Part shown: positions 1-9,065 of the stretch, one piece after another
Position numbering within the stretch: position 1 is the stretch's first letter
How the letters are laid out: every line of letters begins with the position of its first letter
From: Flavobacterium sp.
GTDB lineage: Bacteria > Bacteroidota > Bacteroidia > Flavobacteriales > Flavobacteriaceae
Direction of reading: 5' to 3'
Assembly: GCA_014378065.1 (NCBI GenBank)
Contig: JACMOK010000068.1
Span: 1-41,720 of the forward strand
DNA: 41,720 nucleotides
The notes under the pieces: model-generated
Databases searched by the model: none
What the model was told of the DNA's origin: nothing
Seen by the model: the letters and a program-made list of their open reading frames with translations, nothing else
Position numbers and translations under genes: made by a program

Positions 1-2
1 AT

Positions 3-1865
3 AAAAATATAGGATCGAAATATAAGGTAGCCGATCTCGAAACCAAGCCCGCCAAAAAATCCCCAACTGGCCCTTTTACAACGTCAACGTTACAGCAAGA
101 AGCCGCCAGAAAATTATACCTGCCCGTAGGCATCACCATGCAATTGGCACAACGCCTCTATGAAGCCGGATTGATTACCTACATGCGAACCGACAGTGTC
201 AATCTTTCCAAAGACGCCATGGAAGCAGCCCAAGCCGAAATCATCAAATCCTACGGAAAACAATTCAGCCGGCCTCGAACCTTTGTCAACAAAAGTAAAG
301 GCGCACAAGAAGCACACGAAGCCATCCGGCCTACCGATATGTCACGACATACCGTCAACATCGACAGAGATCAGGCCCGTTTATACGACCTGATTTGGAA
401 AAGAACACTCGCCTCCCAAATGAGCGATGCGGAGTTGGAGCGAACCAACGTAAAGATAGAAGCCAACAACCATAGCGAAATATTTACTGCCTCGGGCGAA
501 GTATTGCTTTTTGAAGGTTTCTTAAAAGTATACCTCGAAGGAAACGACGAGGACGACGAAGAACAAGAAGGCATGTTGCCCGCGATGAAAACCAACGAGC
601 AATTGCAAAACCAGTCTATCACTGCCACCGAAAGATATTCCAGAGCAGCAGCACGATATACCGAAGCTTCTTTAGTAAAAAAACTAGAAGAATTAGGCAT
701 CGGTCGCCCTTCCACCTATGCGCCAACGATCTCTACAATCATCAACAGAAATTATGTAGAAAAAGGCAATCTTGAAGGTCAGGAAAGAAACTACACCCAA
801 CTGACTTTAAAATCGGGAAAAGTAGGAGAACAACTCCTTAAAGAAAACACGGGTTCCGACAAAGGCAAATTGGTCCCAACCGATATCGGTACCATCGTAA
901 CCGATTTTTTGGTTAAGAATTTTGGCAACATCCTCGATTATAATTTTACTGCAAAAGTAGAACAAGATTTTGACGAAATTGCAGAAGGCAACGTCAACTG
1001 GACCCAAATGATGAAGGAATTCTACGATAAATTCCATCCCAACGTAAAGGAAGTAGAAGCCAATGCCGAAAGAGAAAGCGGAGAAAGAATTCTAGGAAAA
1101 GACCCCAAAACAGGAAAGCAAATTAGTGTGCGACTCGGCAAATTTGGTCCCATGGTGCAAATTGGCGAAGCAGACGATGAAGAAAAAAAATTCGCCAGCT
1201 TAATGGCAGATCAAAACATAGGCAACATCACTTTAGAAGAAGCATTAAATTTATTCTTACTGCCTAAAAATCTAGGCATCTACAACGGAGAAGAAGTAGA
1301 AGTCAGCAATGGCCGCTTTGGTCCGTATGTTCGCCACGGCAGTGCTTTTATATCTTTGCAAAAGGGCGAAGACCCTTTGGATGTTACACTAGACCGCGCC
1401 AAGGAATTGATTGCCGAAAAGGCAAAAGCTGATGCGCCAATAGCCACCTACAAAGGCGAAGGCGTTCAAAAAGGAACCGGACGCTTTGGCCCTTTTATCA
1501 AATGGAATGGTTTGTTTATCAATGTAAGCAAGAAATACAATTTTGAAGCCTTGACTCAGGCCGATGTGGAAGCTTTGATCGATGACAAATTGCAAAAGAA
1601 TATCGATAAGGTTCTGCAACATTGGGAAGCAGAAGGTATATTAATCGAAAAGGCCCGATGGGGAAGATCGGTGATTACCAAGGGCAAATTAAAAATCGAA
1701 TTGAATAAAGATATTGATGCTTCTAACCTTAGTTTGGCGCAAGTGCAAGAAATGATTGAAAAGAAAACGCCCGCTAAGAAAACACCTGTCAAGAAAGCCG
1801 CGGCAAAAAAGGCGCCAGCTAAAAAAACCGCCGCAAAGAAAACCACAACCGCTAAAAAGAAATAG
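3..1865 (+). CDS. topA: DNA topoisomerase I (type IA), 3' part, gene starts before the window
   Basis: This type IA topoisomerase relaxes negatively supercoiled DNA by single-strand passage through a 5'-phosphotyrosine intermediate. The frame is open from the left edge, and the FTTSTLQQEA motif lies at about 75-104. The catalytic tyrosine, in GLITYMRTDS, is encoded at 180-182. The GIGRPSTYAP motif follows near 694-723. The C-terminal part holds three copies of the glycine-aromatic topoisomerase C-terminal repeat, each around a GRFGP or GKFGP motif (near 1135, 1310 and 1480), instead of four-cysteine zinc fingers. The protein ends in a low-complexity tail of Lys, Ala, Pro and Thr (about 1765-1862) resembling histone H1-like tails, probably for nonspecific DNA binding. 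The toprim domain lies outside the window. The next gene starts 1 base after the stop, so the two are probably cotranscribed. Confidence 0.97.
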   Translation, partial: KNIGSKYKVADLETKPAKKSPTGPFTTSTLQQEAARKLYLPVGITMQLAQRLYEAGLITYMRTDSVNLSKDAMEAAQAEIIKSYGKQFSRPRTFVNKSKGAQEAHEAIRPTDMSRHTVNIDRDQARLYDLIWKRTLASQMSDAELERTNVKIEANNHSEIFTASGEVLLFEGFLKVYLEGNDEDDEEQEGMLPAMKTNEQLQNQSITATERYSRAAARYTEASLVKKLEELGIGRPSTYAPTISTIINRNYVEKGNLEGQERNYTQLTLKSGKVGEQLLKENTGSDKGKLVPTDIGTIVTDFLVKNFGNILDYNFTAKVEQDFDEIAEGNVNWTQMMKEFYDKFHPNVKEVEANAERESGERILGKDPKTGKQISVRLGKFGPMVQIGEADDEEKKFASLMADQNIGNITLEEALNLFLLPKNLGIYNGEEVEVSNGRFGPYVRHGSAFISLQKGEDPLDVTLDRAKELIAEKAKADAPIATYKGEGVQKGTGRFGPFIKWNGLFINVSKKYNFEALTQADVEALIDDKLQKNIDKVLQHWEAEGILIEKARWGRSVITKGKLKIELNKDIDASNLSLAQVQEMIEKKTPAKKTPVKKAAAKKAPAKKTAAKKTTTAKKK

Positions 1866-1866
1866 C

Positions 1867-3015
1867 ATGGAATTTAATTTTCTTGCGCCCCTAGATATCG
1901 AAACCATCGCGTTTATCAATGGTTTGAGTTCCCAGCATCTTGGGAGTAAGGTTGTTTTTCATGGCCCTAAGGATTTTCCAGATTTAAACCAAATCAAAAT
2001 TGCCATCATTGGCGTGTTGGAAAACCGTGGGATTGCTAAAACCGACTCGTTTGAATTGACATATATTCGTAAAGAACTGTATACTCTTTTCCCAGGAAAC
2101 TGGAATGCCTCCATTGCCGATCTGGGAAATATTTTAAATGGGGATAGCATAGAAGACACCTATTTTGCAGTACAGAAAGTAACCGCTTCCTTGATAAAAA
2201 AGAGAATCATTCCAATTGTTATTGGTGGCTCTCAAGATTTGACTTACAGTTTGTACCGCGCCTTTGATGATTTGGAACAAATGGTAAATTTAGTGGCAAT
2301 CGATAGTAAATTTGATTTTGGAAAGGAAAGTGATCCGATATCCGCCACGTCTTATCTAACCAAAATTATTTTAGATGAACCCAATAATCTGTTTAATTAC
2401 TGCAACCTAGGGTTTCAGACTTATTATAATTCTCAAGAAGAGATCGACTTGATAGAAAAATTATTTTTTGATGCCTATCGATTGGGAGATATTTCTAAAA
2501 ATATATCGATTTCGGAACCCGTTTTCAGAGATGCGGATTTGGTGAGTGTAGATTTAACGTCTGTAAAATCATCTGAATCAGGAAATTTTATTACATTTAC
2601 GCCTAACGGGCTGAATGGAAAAGAAATATGTGCGTTGGCAAGATATGCTGGCATTAGTGATAAGGTTTCGCTGTTCGGAATATTTAATCACAATGATACG
2701 AAGCAAGAGTCAGTTTTGATTGCGCAGATTATTTGGTACTTCATTGAGGGATTTCATTACCGATCCAACGAATATCCATTTGGAAACAAAGACCACTATT
2801 TAAAGTATATTATTCCGTTTGCAGAAGAAGAATTGGTTTTTTATAAAAGCAATAACACTGATCGATGGTGGATTGAAATACCATTTATTTCGAACGTTAA
2901 TAATAAATTAAAAAAAAGTACGTTGTTACCGTGTTCTTATGAAGAATATTTGGCAGGATGTAATCAAGAAATTCCTGAAAGGTGGTGGAAGGCGCAGCGA
3001 AAGAATATGGTGTAG
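1867..3015 (+). CDS. Arginase/formimidoylglutamase-fold protein with degenerate metal sites
   Basis: This 382-residue protein has the ureohydrolase (arginase/agmatinase/formimidoylglutamase) fold. I chose the ATG at 1867, directly after the topA stop, because the longer frame from 1756 runs inside the topA Lys/Ala tail. Three blocks mark the family. Block 1 is GGSQD at residues 120-124, where active enzymes have GG-x-H-D/S. Block 2 is DSKFD at 146-150, where they have DAHxD. Block 3 is SVDLTSVKS from 227, where they have SxDxDxxDP. Three of the six usual manganese ligands are therefore replaced (His to Gln, His to Lys, Asp to Thr), while D146, D150 and D229 remain. Databases often label the family formimidoylglutamase, but these changes argue against normal binuclear-Mn hydrolysis. 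I recall such a gene beside gldK in other flavobacteria, so a structural or envelope role is possible but unproven. Confidence 0.8.
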   Translation: MEFNFLAPLDIETIAFINGLSSQHLGSKVVFHGPKDFPDLNQIKIAIIGVLENRGIAKTDSFELTYIRKELYTLFPGNWNASIADLGNILNGDSIEDTYFAVQKVTASLIKKRIIPIVIGGSQDLTYSLYRAFDDLEQMVNLVAIDSKFDFGKESDPISATSYLTKIILDEPNNLFNYCNLGFQTYYNSQEEIDLIEKLFFDAYRLGDISKNISISEPVFRDADLVSVDLTSVKSSESGNFITFTPNGLNGKEICALARYAGISDKVSLFGIFNHNDTKQESVLIAQIIWYFIEGFHYRSNEYPFGNKDHYLKYIIPFAEEELVFYKSNNTDRWWIEIPFISNVNNKLKKSTLLPCSYEEYLAGCNQEIPERWWKAQRKNMV

Positions 3016-3181
3016 GATTTTTGGTTTAAAGTTTTAAAAACAAATTATTTTTTTCAAAAATTGTTGGCAACGAAGACGAATTTAATAAGTTAATACGTAT
3101 AAAAGATACAAAATATCTGCGTTTAAACGGTTTTTAATGCATTTTGTCGATTAATTATTTTTTTTATATCAATATAAATTC

Positions 3182-3189
3182 TATTTTTG
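3182..3189 (+). promoter_or_regulatory. Candidate -7 box upstream of gldK
   Basis: TATTTTTG matches the Bacteroidota -7 consensus TAnnTTTG exactly, 99 bases upstream of the preferred gldK start. The -33 position 19 bases upstream reads TTT rather than TTG, so the promoter is only partly supported. The rest of the 273-base gap from 3016 to 3288 is AT-rich, with no gene or hairpin that I can see. Confidence 0.4.
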
Positions 3190-3288
3190 AACAGTCAGGT
3201 AAATTTTAAGACAATTAATTGCTTTTTTCAAAAATAATAAATAGGTTTACGACCTTAAATTATGAATACATACATAACCCAAATTTAT

Positions 3289-4713
3289 ATGAAGAAATTC
3301 ATTGCATTTACAGCGATTTTAGCTTTGTTGGTCGGCTGCGGCGGATCAAGTGACAAAGGTGAATTGGTCGGAGTCAAAGGTAAAAAATGGCATCCTGAAA
3401 AACCGTATGGTATGACATTAATACCTGGAGGATCATTCATAATGGGAAAATCCGACGATGATTTGGCGAACGTACAAGATGCGCCTACCAAAACCGTTAC
3501 GGTGCGTTCTTTCTACATGGACGAGACTGAAATTACCAACAGCGAATATCGGGAATTTGTGGAATGGGTTAAAGACTCAACGATGCGTGTTAGATTGGCT
3601 ATTCTGGCTGATGAAGTTGGAGGTGGAGGAACAGCAGGAGCAGCTGCGAAGGGAGGTGGAAAAGGTAAAGGAGGTAAATCAGGTAGTATTGGAGACTTTG
3701 CTTTTAACGATGCAGACCCAGCAAAAATGACCGCTTATGACAAGTATATGTACGAAAATTACTATAGTGTAGGTACAGAAGATGATCCATACGCCGGCAG
3801 AAAATTAAATCGCAAGGTGAAGCTGATAAAAGACACTTCCAAGTACCCGGATGAATATTATACGGAAGTAATGGATACCATGTATCTCCCCGTAGCTGAA
3901 TCTTTTAATGGTTTAAGAACCATTGACGTAAATAAATTAAAATTTCGTTATTCCTGGATGGATATTCAGGCTGCCGCGAAAGCAAAAACGGGTAAGAGAA
4001 AAGATTTTATTAAAACAGAGCAAATTAAAGTATATCCTGATACTACCGTCTGGATTAAAGATTTTGCTTATTCTTACAATGAGCCAATGCACAATGATTA
4101 CCTGTGGCATCAAGCATATTCAGAATACCCGGTTGTCGGTGTGAATTGGAAGCAAGCTAAGGCTTTTTGCGCTTGGAGAACTTTGAAGAAAAATACTTAC
4201 ATAAAGTCGAAAAAGAAAGGACGTGATCTGACCAATTCGTTTAGACTGCCAACGGAAGCGGAATGGGAATATTCGGCGAGAGGTGGCCTGCAGTCAGGTT
4301 CTTATCCATGGGGAGGTCCTTATACAAAAAACGATAGGGGTTGTTTCTTAGCCAATTTTAAACCGAATAGAGGCGATTACGCGGCTGATCAAGCCCTGTA
4401 CACGGTCGAAGCCAAATCTTATGAGCCTAATGGTTACAATCTTTACAACATGGCTGGAAATGTATCTGAATGGACTGACTCGTCCTACGATGCCGGTGCC
4501 TATGAATATGTTTCCACGATGAATCCAAATGTTCCGGATTCCAAAAACATGCGTAAGGTAGTAAGGGGTGGCTCTTGGAAAGACGTTGCTTATTTCTTAC
4601 AAGTTAGTACTAGGGACTTTGAATATGCTGATACCGCTCGAAGCTACATTGGATTCCGTACCGTTCAAGATTACATGGGAACGATAACTACAGGGAAAGC
4701 TCCCAAAAAATAA
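3289..4713 (+). CDS. gldK: Gliding motility / type IX secretion lipoprotein GldK
   Basis: GldK is an outer-membrane lipoprotein. Its homologue PorK forms a large periplasmic ring with PorN (GldN) in the type IX secretion system. The ATG at 3289 is preferred over 3262 because it starts directly at a lipoprotein signal: MKKFIAFTAILALLVGC, with a lipobox ending at Cys17. The rest is a formylglycine-generating-enzyme (sulfatase-modifying factor) fold. Typical blocks are YGMTLIPGGSFIMG near residue 45, the FRLPTEAEWEYSARGG block, YNLYNMAGNVSEWTDSSYD and the C-terminal RSYIGFRTVQD. A Gly/Lys/Ala-rich insert lies at about residues 111-134 (3619-3690) and is longer than I remember for other GldK proteins. 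It heads the gldKLMN operon, with 48 bases to gldL. Confidence 0.97.
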   Translation: MKKFIAFTAILALLVGCGGSSDKGELVGVKGKKWHPEKPYGMTLIPGGSFIMGKSDDDLANVQDAPTKTVTVRSFYMDETEITNSEYREFVEWVKDSTMRVRLAILADEVGGGGTAGAAAKGGGKGKGGKSGSIGDFAFNDADPAKMTAYDKYMYENYYSVGTEDDPYAGRKLNRKVKLIKDTSKYPDEYYTEVMDTMYLPVAESFNGLRTIDVNKLKFRYSWMDIQAAAKAKTGKRKDFIKTEQIKVYPDTTVWIKDFAYSYNEPMHNDYLWHQAYSEYPVVGVNWKQAKAFCAWRTLKKNTYIKSKKKGRDLTNSFRLPTEAEWEYSARGGLQSGSYPWGGPYTKNDRGCFLANFKPNRGDYAADQALYTVEAKSYEPNGYNLYNMAGNVSEWTDSSYDAGAYEYVSTMNPNVPDSKNMRKVVRGGSWKDVAYFLQVSTRDFEYADTARSYIGFRTVQDYMGTITTGKAPKK

Positions 4714-4761
4714 ATTAATTAACCAACTATTATATTAACTTAACTAACAAATTTTTTTATT

Positions 4762-5412
4762 ATGGCATTATTAAGCAAGAAAGCGATGAATTTCGCTTAC
4801 GGTATGGGAGCGGCAGTTGTAATTATCGGAGCATTATTCAAAATTACTCACTTGGAGTTTGGGTTTATAACAGGTAACTTGATGTTAACTATCGGACTTG
4901 TAACGGAAGCGTTGATTTTTGGTTTATCTGCCTTCGAACCGGTTGACGACGAGTTAGACTGGTCATTGGTTTATCCTGAATTGGCCAACGGAGAAGCTAA
5001 GAAAAAGGAGCCTAAAAAAGAAGACCCGAAAGAAGCACAAGGTTTACTATCTCAAAAATTGGATGCCATGTTGAAAGAAGCCAAAATCGATGGTGAATTG
5101 ATGTCTAGTCTAGGGAATAGTATTAAAAACTTTGAATCTGCAGCCAAAGGAATTGCGCCAACGGTGGATTCGATTGCTTCTACCAAAAAATACAGCGAAG
5201 AATTGACATTGGCAGCAGCACAAATGGAATCGTTGAACAGCTTGTATAAAATCCAGTTGGATAGCGCTGCAAGGAATGCCCAAATCAATAACGAAGTTGC
5301 TGAAAACAATTTAAAATTAAAAGATCAAATGCAGTCATTAACTTCAAACTTGTCTTCATTGAACAATGTTTACGGAGGAATGCTTTCTGCAATGAGTAAC
5401 AAAGGGAATTAG
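4762..5412 (+). CDS. gldL: Gliding motility / T9SS motor protein GldL
   Basis: GldL is the inner-membrane stator of the rotary motor that powers type IX secretion and gliding; five GldL surround two GldM and use the proton motive force. Two transmembrane helices are visible near the N-terminus, at about residues 12-30 and 34-56. The second carries Glu49 (GLVTEALIFGL), the buried acid known from structural work to be essential for energy coupling. Lys27, at the end of helix 1, is also present. From about residue 90 the protein is cytoplasmic, rich in Lys, Glu, Ala, Ser and Leu, and probably a coiled coil. The length of 216 residues is normal. Gaps of 48 bases to gldK and 47 to gldM indicate one operon. 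Confidence 0.98.
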   Translation: MALLSKKAMNFAYGMGAAVVIIGALFKITHLEFGFITGNLMLTIGLVTEALIFGLSAFEPVDDELDWSLVYPELANGEAKKKEPKKEDPKEAQGLLSQKLDAMLKEAKIDGELMSSLGNSIKNFESAAKGIAPTVDSIASTKKYSEELTLAAAQMESLNSLYKIQLDSAARNAQINNEVAENNLKLKDQMQSLTSNLSSLNNVYGGMLSAMSNKGN

Positions 5413-5459
5413 TATCTGACTACATTTTTAATATAAACAAAACAAATTAACAAGAAAAA

Positions 5460-7010
5460 ATGGCAGGAGGAAAATTAACCCCTAGACAGAAGATGATTAA
5501 CCTGATGTATCTGGTTTTCATTGCGATGTTAGCTTTAAATATGTCCAAAGAAGTATTATCTGCTTTTGGAATTTTGAATACAAAAATCGTTGATTCCAAT
5601 ATGATCACCGATACTAGAAATGAATCTTCGTTTCAACAATTAGCCCAAAAAGCCCAAGATCAGCCTGGACAGTTTGGAGATAAAAAAGCGAAAGTTGACA
5701 AGATTAGAAAGGCATCTAAAGAATTTAGTGATTATTTAGAGGCGATCAAAACAGAAATCACTAAAAAATTTCCTAAAGATAAAGAAGGAAATTATCCATG
5801 TGAGCAGATGGACAAGAGTGACGAAATTGACAATATGTTTTACAAGGGTGACAGAGAGTCTCCAAAAGCAAAAGAATTTTTGGCCTTTATACAAGGCTAC
5901 GCTGGAAAAATTAAGGCCATTGGAGGAAGTTCTATCGCTGAATCTGAAATGAAAAAAATCGAGAAGCGTTTTGCTACTGAAGCAGTATATTCGGAGAAAG
6001 CAGGGGCAAAGTTACCTTGGCTTGATTACAATTATCATCATTTCCCATTGATTGCCTCAGTAACTAAACTGACCCAGCTTCAAGCGGATATTAAAGCAAC
6101 AGAAAGTGATGTAATGACAGGTATGTTTCAAACTGATCTTGTGGCTGCTGCATCGTTGACAGCCTATCAACCAATAGTTGTTCCTGAAAAAACTGCCTTC
6201 TTTCAAGGAGAAGCGGTCAAAGGAAAAATTATTTTGGGTAAATTTGACCCTACTTTGGTTGCAAAATCGGTTATTGTTAACGGAACTTCAGTTAAAGCGT
6301 CCGCTGGTCAAGCAGACTTTTCATTTGGCGCAGGAGCAGTAGGGGAACATGATATTACGGGTTCATTTAACTTTGATGAAGGGGGAAAAGTGGTAAGTTT
6401 ACCAATCAAAGGAAACTATGTTGTCGTACCAAGACCTAATTCGGCTACTATCTCTGCAGACAAAATGAACGTCGTATATAGAGGGGTTGTAAATCCAATG
6501 ACGATATCATTTGCCGGAGTTTCAGATAATAATGTTAATGCGAGTGCTCCAGGAATGACCAAAGGAGGCAAACCAGGTAAATACGAAATCAGACCAGGAC
6601 AAGGAACAGAGTTAACCATTAGTGTCACCGCAAAATTACCTGATGGAAAGCCGGTTTCAGATAAGAAATCATTTAGAATTAAAGGTATACCAGGCCCAAT
6701 GGGAACTATTAGAGGCGAGATGGGTGTGGTAAAAGGACCGAAGGGTAGTCTGATGGTTTCTACTATTGGCGCCAAATTAGTTGACTTTGATTTTGAAGTC
6801 GGTTTGGATGTTGTTGGATTTAATTTAAAAGTGGCCGGTCAACCTACTGTTGTTGTTCAGGGAAATAAGTTGAATTCACAGTGCCAGGCAGCAATTTCAA
6901 AAGCAGGCAGAGGAGATCAGGTTACCATTTCTGAAATTAAAACCAAATTAGTCGGTGCCGGTAGCTATATGTTGCCAAGAACTGGCGTGGTAATTTACGA
7001 AGTACAATAA
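5460..7010 (+). CDS. gldM: Gliding motility / T9SS periplasmic shaft protein GldM
   Basis: GldM is the rotor of the motor. One N-terminal helix sits inside the GldL pentamer, and a dimeric rod of four periplasmic domains carries torque to the GldK/GldN ring. The start MAGGKLTPRQKMINLMYLVF is typical. Arg9, the residue thought to pair with GldL Glu49, is present, and the single membrane helix runs from about residue 15 to 35. Residues 36-220 are mainly helical (domain 1). The remainder is beta-rich, with Gly/Pro-rich segments such as IKGIPGPMGTIRGEMG that fit domains 2-4. The length of 516 residues matches the family. It is third in the gldKLMN operon. Confidence 0.98.
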   Translation: MAGGKLTPRQKMINLMYLVFIAMLALNMSKEVLSAFGILNTKIVDSNMITDTRNESSFQQLAQKAQDQPGQFGDKKAKVDKIRKASKEFSDYLEAIKTEITKKFPKDKEGNYPCEQMDKSDEIDNMFYKGDRESPKAKEFLAFIQGYAGKIKAIGGSSIAESEMKKIEKRFATEAVYSEKAGAKLPWLDYNYHHFPLIASVTKLTQLQADIKATESDVMTGMFQTDLVAAASLTAYQPIVVPEKTAFFQGEAVKGKIILGKFDPTLVAKSVIVNGTSVKASAGQADFSFGAGAVGEHDITGSFNFDEGGKVVSLPIKGNYVVVPRPNSATISADKMNVVYRGVVNPMTISFAGVSDNNVNASAPGMTKGGKPGKYEIRPGQGTELTISVTAKLPDGKPVSDKKSFRIKGIPGPMGTIRGEMGVVKGPKGSLMVSTIGAKLVDFDFEVGLDVVGFNLKVAGQPTVVVQGNKLNSQCQAAISKAGRGDQVTISEIKTKLVGAGSYMLPRTGVVIYEVQ

Positions 7011-7060
7011 TAATTTAAGTTAGAGCGTTATCCTATTTAAACAACTTACAATTATAGACC

Positions 7061-7951
7061 ATGAAGTATAGAAATTTTTTAATCGTTGCCGTTTTTGTTA
7101 TTGGTAATTTTTCTTCTTTCGCGCAATCGAATTTACTCAACGCGAAAACGCCTGATGAAATAGGAAAGAAAACGCCCGCGCAATTGATTTCGGATAATGA
7201 CAAACCGTTGCCTTATGGTTACGTTCATGACAGAGATGTTTTATTGGGTAAAACTACTTGGGAAATAATCGACTTAGATGAACGAATCAATTTTCCAATG
7301 TATTACCCGATTGATACTGCTAACATTGGAAAAGACAGAAGGTCTTTATATGATGTCTTGACTAAGGCAATGGCTGATGGTAAATTGACAGAGGTTTACA
7401 CAGATAGTTATTTTAACACCAAGAAAACGTTAAAGGACATTCAGGCTTCATTAACGCGAATTGACACCACCGATCCCGGAAGAGAGCAATTTAATGCTGG
7501 TGTCACAATAGACCCGCAATACATTGTTAGAACAGATTTGGCTGGTATAGATGTTTCCGATTACAAAATTAAAGGCTATTGGTATTTTGACAAACGCCAG
7601 AGTGAATTGAAATATCGTTTGTTAGGCATTTGTCCTGTTACACCTGACGTTTTTACTATTGGAAAAGATGAACAAGATTATATCGAGTTGTTTTGGGTAT
7701 ACTTTCCTGCAGCCAGAGACATCCTGCATGCAGCTCATGCTTTTAACGACAGAAACTCTGCAATGCCAATCACCTTTGACGATCTTCTCAATGCCAGGCG
7801 TTTCAATGGCGTAATCTACAAAGAGGAGAATGTCTACGGCGATCGAGAAATTGCAGAATACATGAAAGAGAATGCACAAATGCAATTGCTTGAGTCCGAG
7901 CGCGTCAAAGACAAGATCAGAGATTTTGAGCAAGACATGTGGAATTACTAG
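7061..7951 (+). CDS. gldN: Gliding motility / T9SS ring protein GldN
   Basis: GldN is a periplasmic protein that binds GldK to form the outer-membrane-associated ring of the type IX secretion system (PorN in Porphyromonas). The product has 296 residues. It has a Sec signal peptide, MKYRNFLIVAVFVIGNFSSFA, probably cleaved near residue 21. Family features include PYGYVHDRDVLLGKTTWEII, LDERINFPMYYPID and YKIKGYWYFDKRQSELKYR, with a basic and acidic C-terminus. It ends the gldKLMN operon, 50 bases after gldM, and is followed by a strong hairpin terminator. There is no second, gldO-like copy next to it, unlike in F. johnsoniae. Confidence 0.97.
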   Translation: MKYRNFLIVAVFVIGNFSSFAQSNLLNAKTPDEIGKKTPAQLISDNDKPLPYGYVHDRDVLLGKTTWEIIDLDERINFPMYYPIDTANIGKDRRSLYDVLTKAMADGKLTEVYTDSYFNTKKTLKDIQASLTRIDTTDPGREQFNAGVTIDPQYIVRTDLAGIDVSDYKIKGYWYFDKRQSELKYRLLGICPVTPDVFTIGKDEQDYIELFWVYFPAARDILHAAHAFNDRNSAMPITFDDLLNARRFNGVIYKEENVYGDREIAEYMKENAQMQLLESERVKDKIRDFEQDMWNY

Positions 7952-7973
7952 ATCGATTCGTTTAATAACATTT

Positions 7974-8006
7974 AAAACTCTTGCCCTTCGGGTGAGAGTT
8001 TTTTTA
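7974..8006 (+). terminator. Intrinsic terminator after gldN
   Basis: The stem ACTCTTGCCC / GGGTGAGAGT (7977-7986 and 7990-7999, with two G-T wobbles and flanking A-T pairs) has a 3-base loop and is followed by seven T. It closes the gldKLMN operon and lies 10 bases before the next start codon. Confidence 0.9.
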
Positions 8007-8016
8007 TTTTTATCGC

Positions 8017-9063
8017 ATGGTTGATTATCTTATCGTCGGCTCCGGCCTGGCTGGAATTGCATTTGCTGAAACGGCATTACAACGAAAGAAAAGCGTGTTT
8101 GTTATTGATGCGGCTTCTTCTAATTCTTCACAAGTGGCAGCGGGCCTCTACAACCCTGTAATTTTAAAAAGATTTAGCCCTTTATGGCAGGCCCAACAGC
8201 AACTCGATTTATTGCATTCGTTTTATCAAACGCTTGAATCGAAGTTGGATTGCAAATTCGATTTTAAATTGCCTACGCTTAGAAAATTTGCTTCCATTGA
8301 AGAGCAGAACAACTGGTTCGTTGCGTCGGACAAGTACGGCCTAAATGCTTTTCTTGCTCCGGAGCTAGTTTCAAGAAAATACAACGGCATTGATAGTCCA
8401 TTTGATTATGGGCTGGTAAAGCAGGCAGGTTATGTAAACGTGGCTTTATTGCTCGAGCAGTATAAAAAATACTTAATACAAAATGGTAGTTATTCAAGGG
8501 AATCTTTTGATTATAATGTCCTAGTTAGCTATCCTGATTCGATTGCATATAAAAACCATAGCGCAAGGCATATTATTTTTGCTGAAGGCTTTGGCTTGAG
8601 GGCCAATCCTTATTTTAATACATTGCCGCTAGACGGAACCAAAGGAGAATTATTAATCATTAAAGCGCCCCAATTGGATTTGGATGTGATCGTCAACACC
8701 AACATTTTTATCCTGCCCTTGGGAAATAATTTGTTTAAAGTCGGCGCTACATACAATTGGACTGATAAAACTGATTCGCCTACTGAAGAAGGAAAACTGG
8801 AACTGATAACTCGCCTTAACGAAATAATTCACTGTGAGTTTGAAATTGTATCGCATTTGGCTGGTGTTCGCCCTACAGTCAAAGACCGTAAACCCTTGCT
8901 AGGGACGCACGGCGAATATCCTTTGTTTCATATTTTAAATGGCTTAGGAACTCGTGGCGTGATGCTAGGTCCTTCGATGGCAAAAATGTTATTTGAAAAT
9001 ATAGAACTGAATATCCCATTGTTCGCCGAGATCGACATCAAAAGATTCGACAGAAAGAAATGA
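8017..9063 (+). CDS. FAD-dependent oxidoreductase, DAO family
   Basis: This 348-residue protein is a DAO-type flavoenzyme, related to D-amino-acid oxidase, glycine oxidase and the MnmC C-terminal domain. The N-terminus MVDYLIVGSGLAGIAFAE contains the GxGxxG dinucleotide-binding motif at residues 8-13, followed by an acidic residue at the end of beta-2 (VFVID) for the FAD ribose. The second FAD block near the C-terminus reads GVRPTVKDRKPLLG, then LNGLGTRGVMLGP. No signal peptide is present, so it is cytoplasmic. The substrate cannot be deduced; oxidation of an amine or amino acid is the usual family reaction. It starts just after the gldN terminator, with no clear promoter of its own. It converges on the DUF983 gene with a 2-base gap. 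Confidence 0.88.
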   Translation: MVDYLIVGSGLAGIAFAETALQRKKSVFVIDAASSNSSQVAAGLYNPVILKRFSPLWQAQQQLDLLHSFYQTLESKLDCKFDFKLPTLRKFASIEEQNNWFVASDKYGLNAFLAPELVSRKYNGIDSPFDYGLVKQAGYVNVALLLEQYKKYLIQNGSYSRESFDYNVLVSYPDSIAYKNHSARHIIFAEGFGLRANPYFNTLPLDGTKGELLIIKAPQLDLDVIVNTNIFILPLGNNLFKVGATYNWTDKTDSPTEEGKLELITRLNEIIHCEFEIVSHLAGVRPTVKDRKPLLGTHGEYPLFHILNGLGTRGVMLGPSMAKMLFENIELNIPLFAEIDIKRFDRKK

Positions 9064-9065
9064 TC

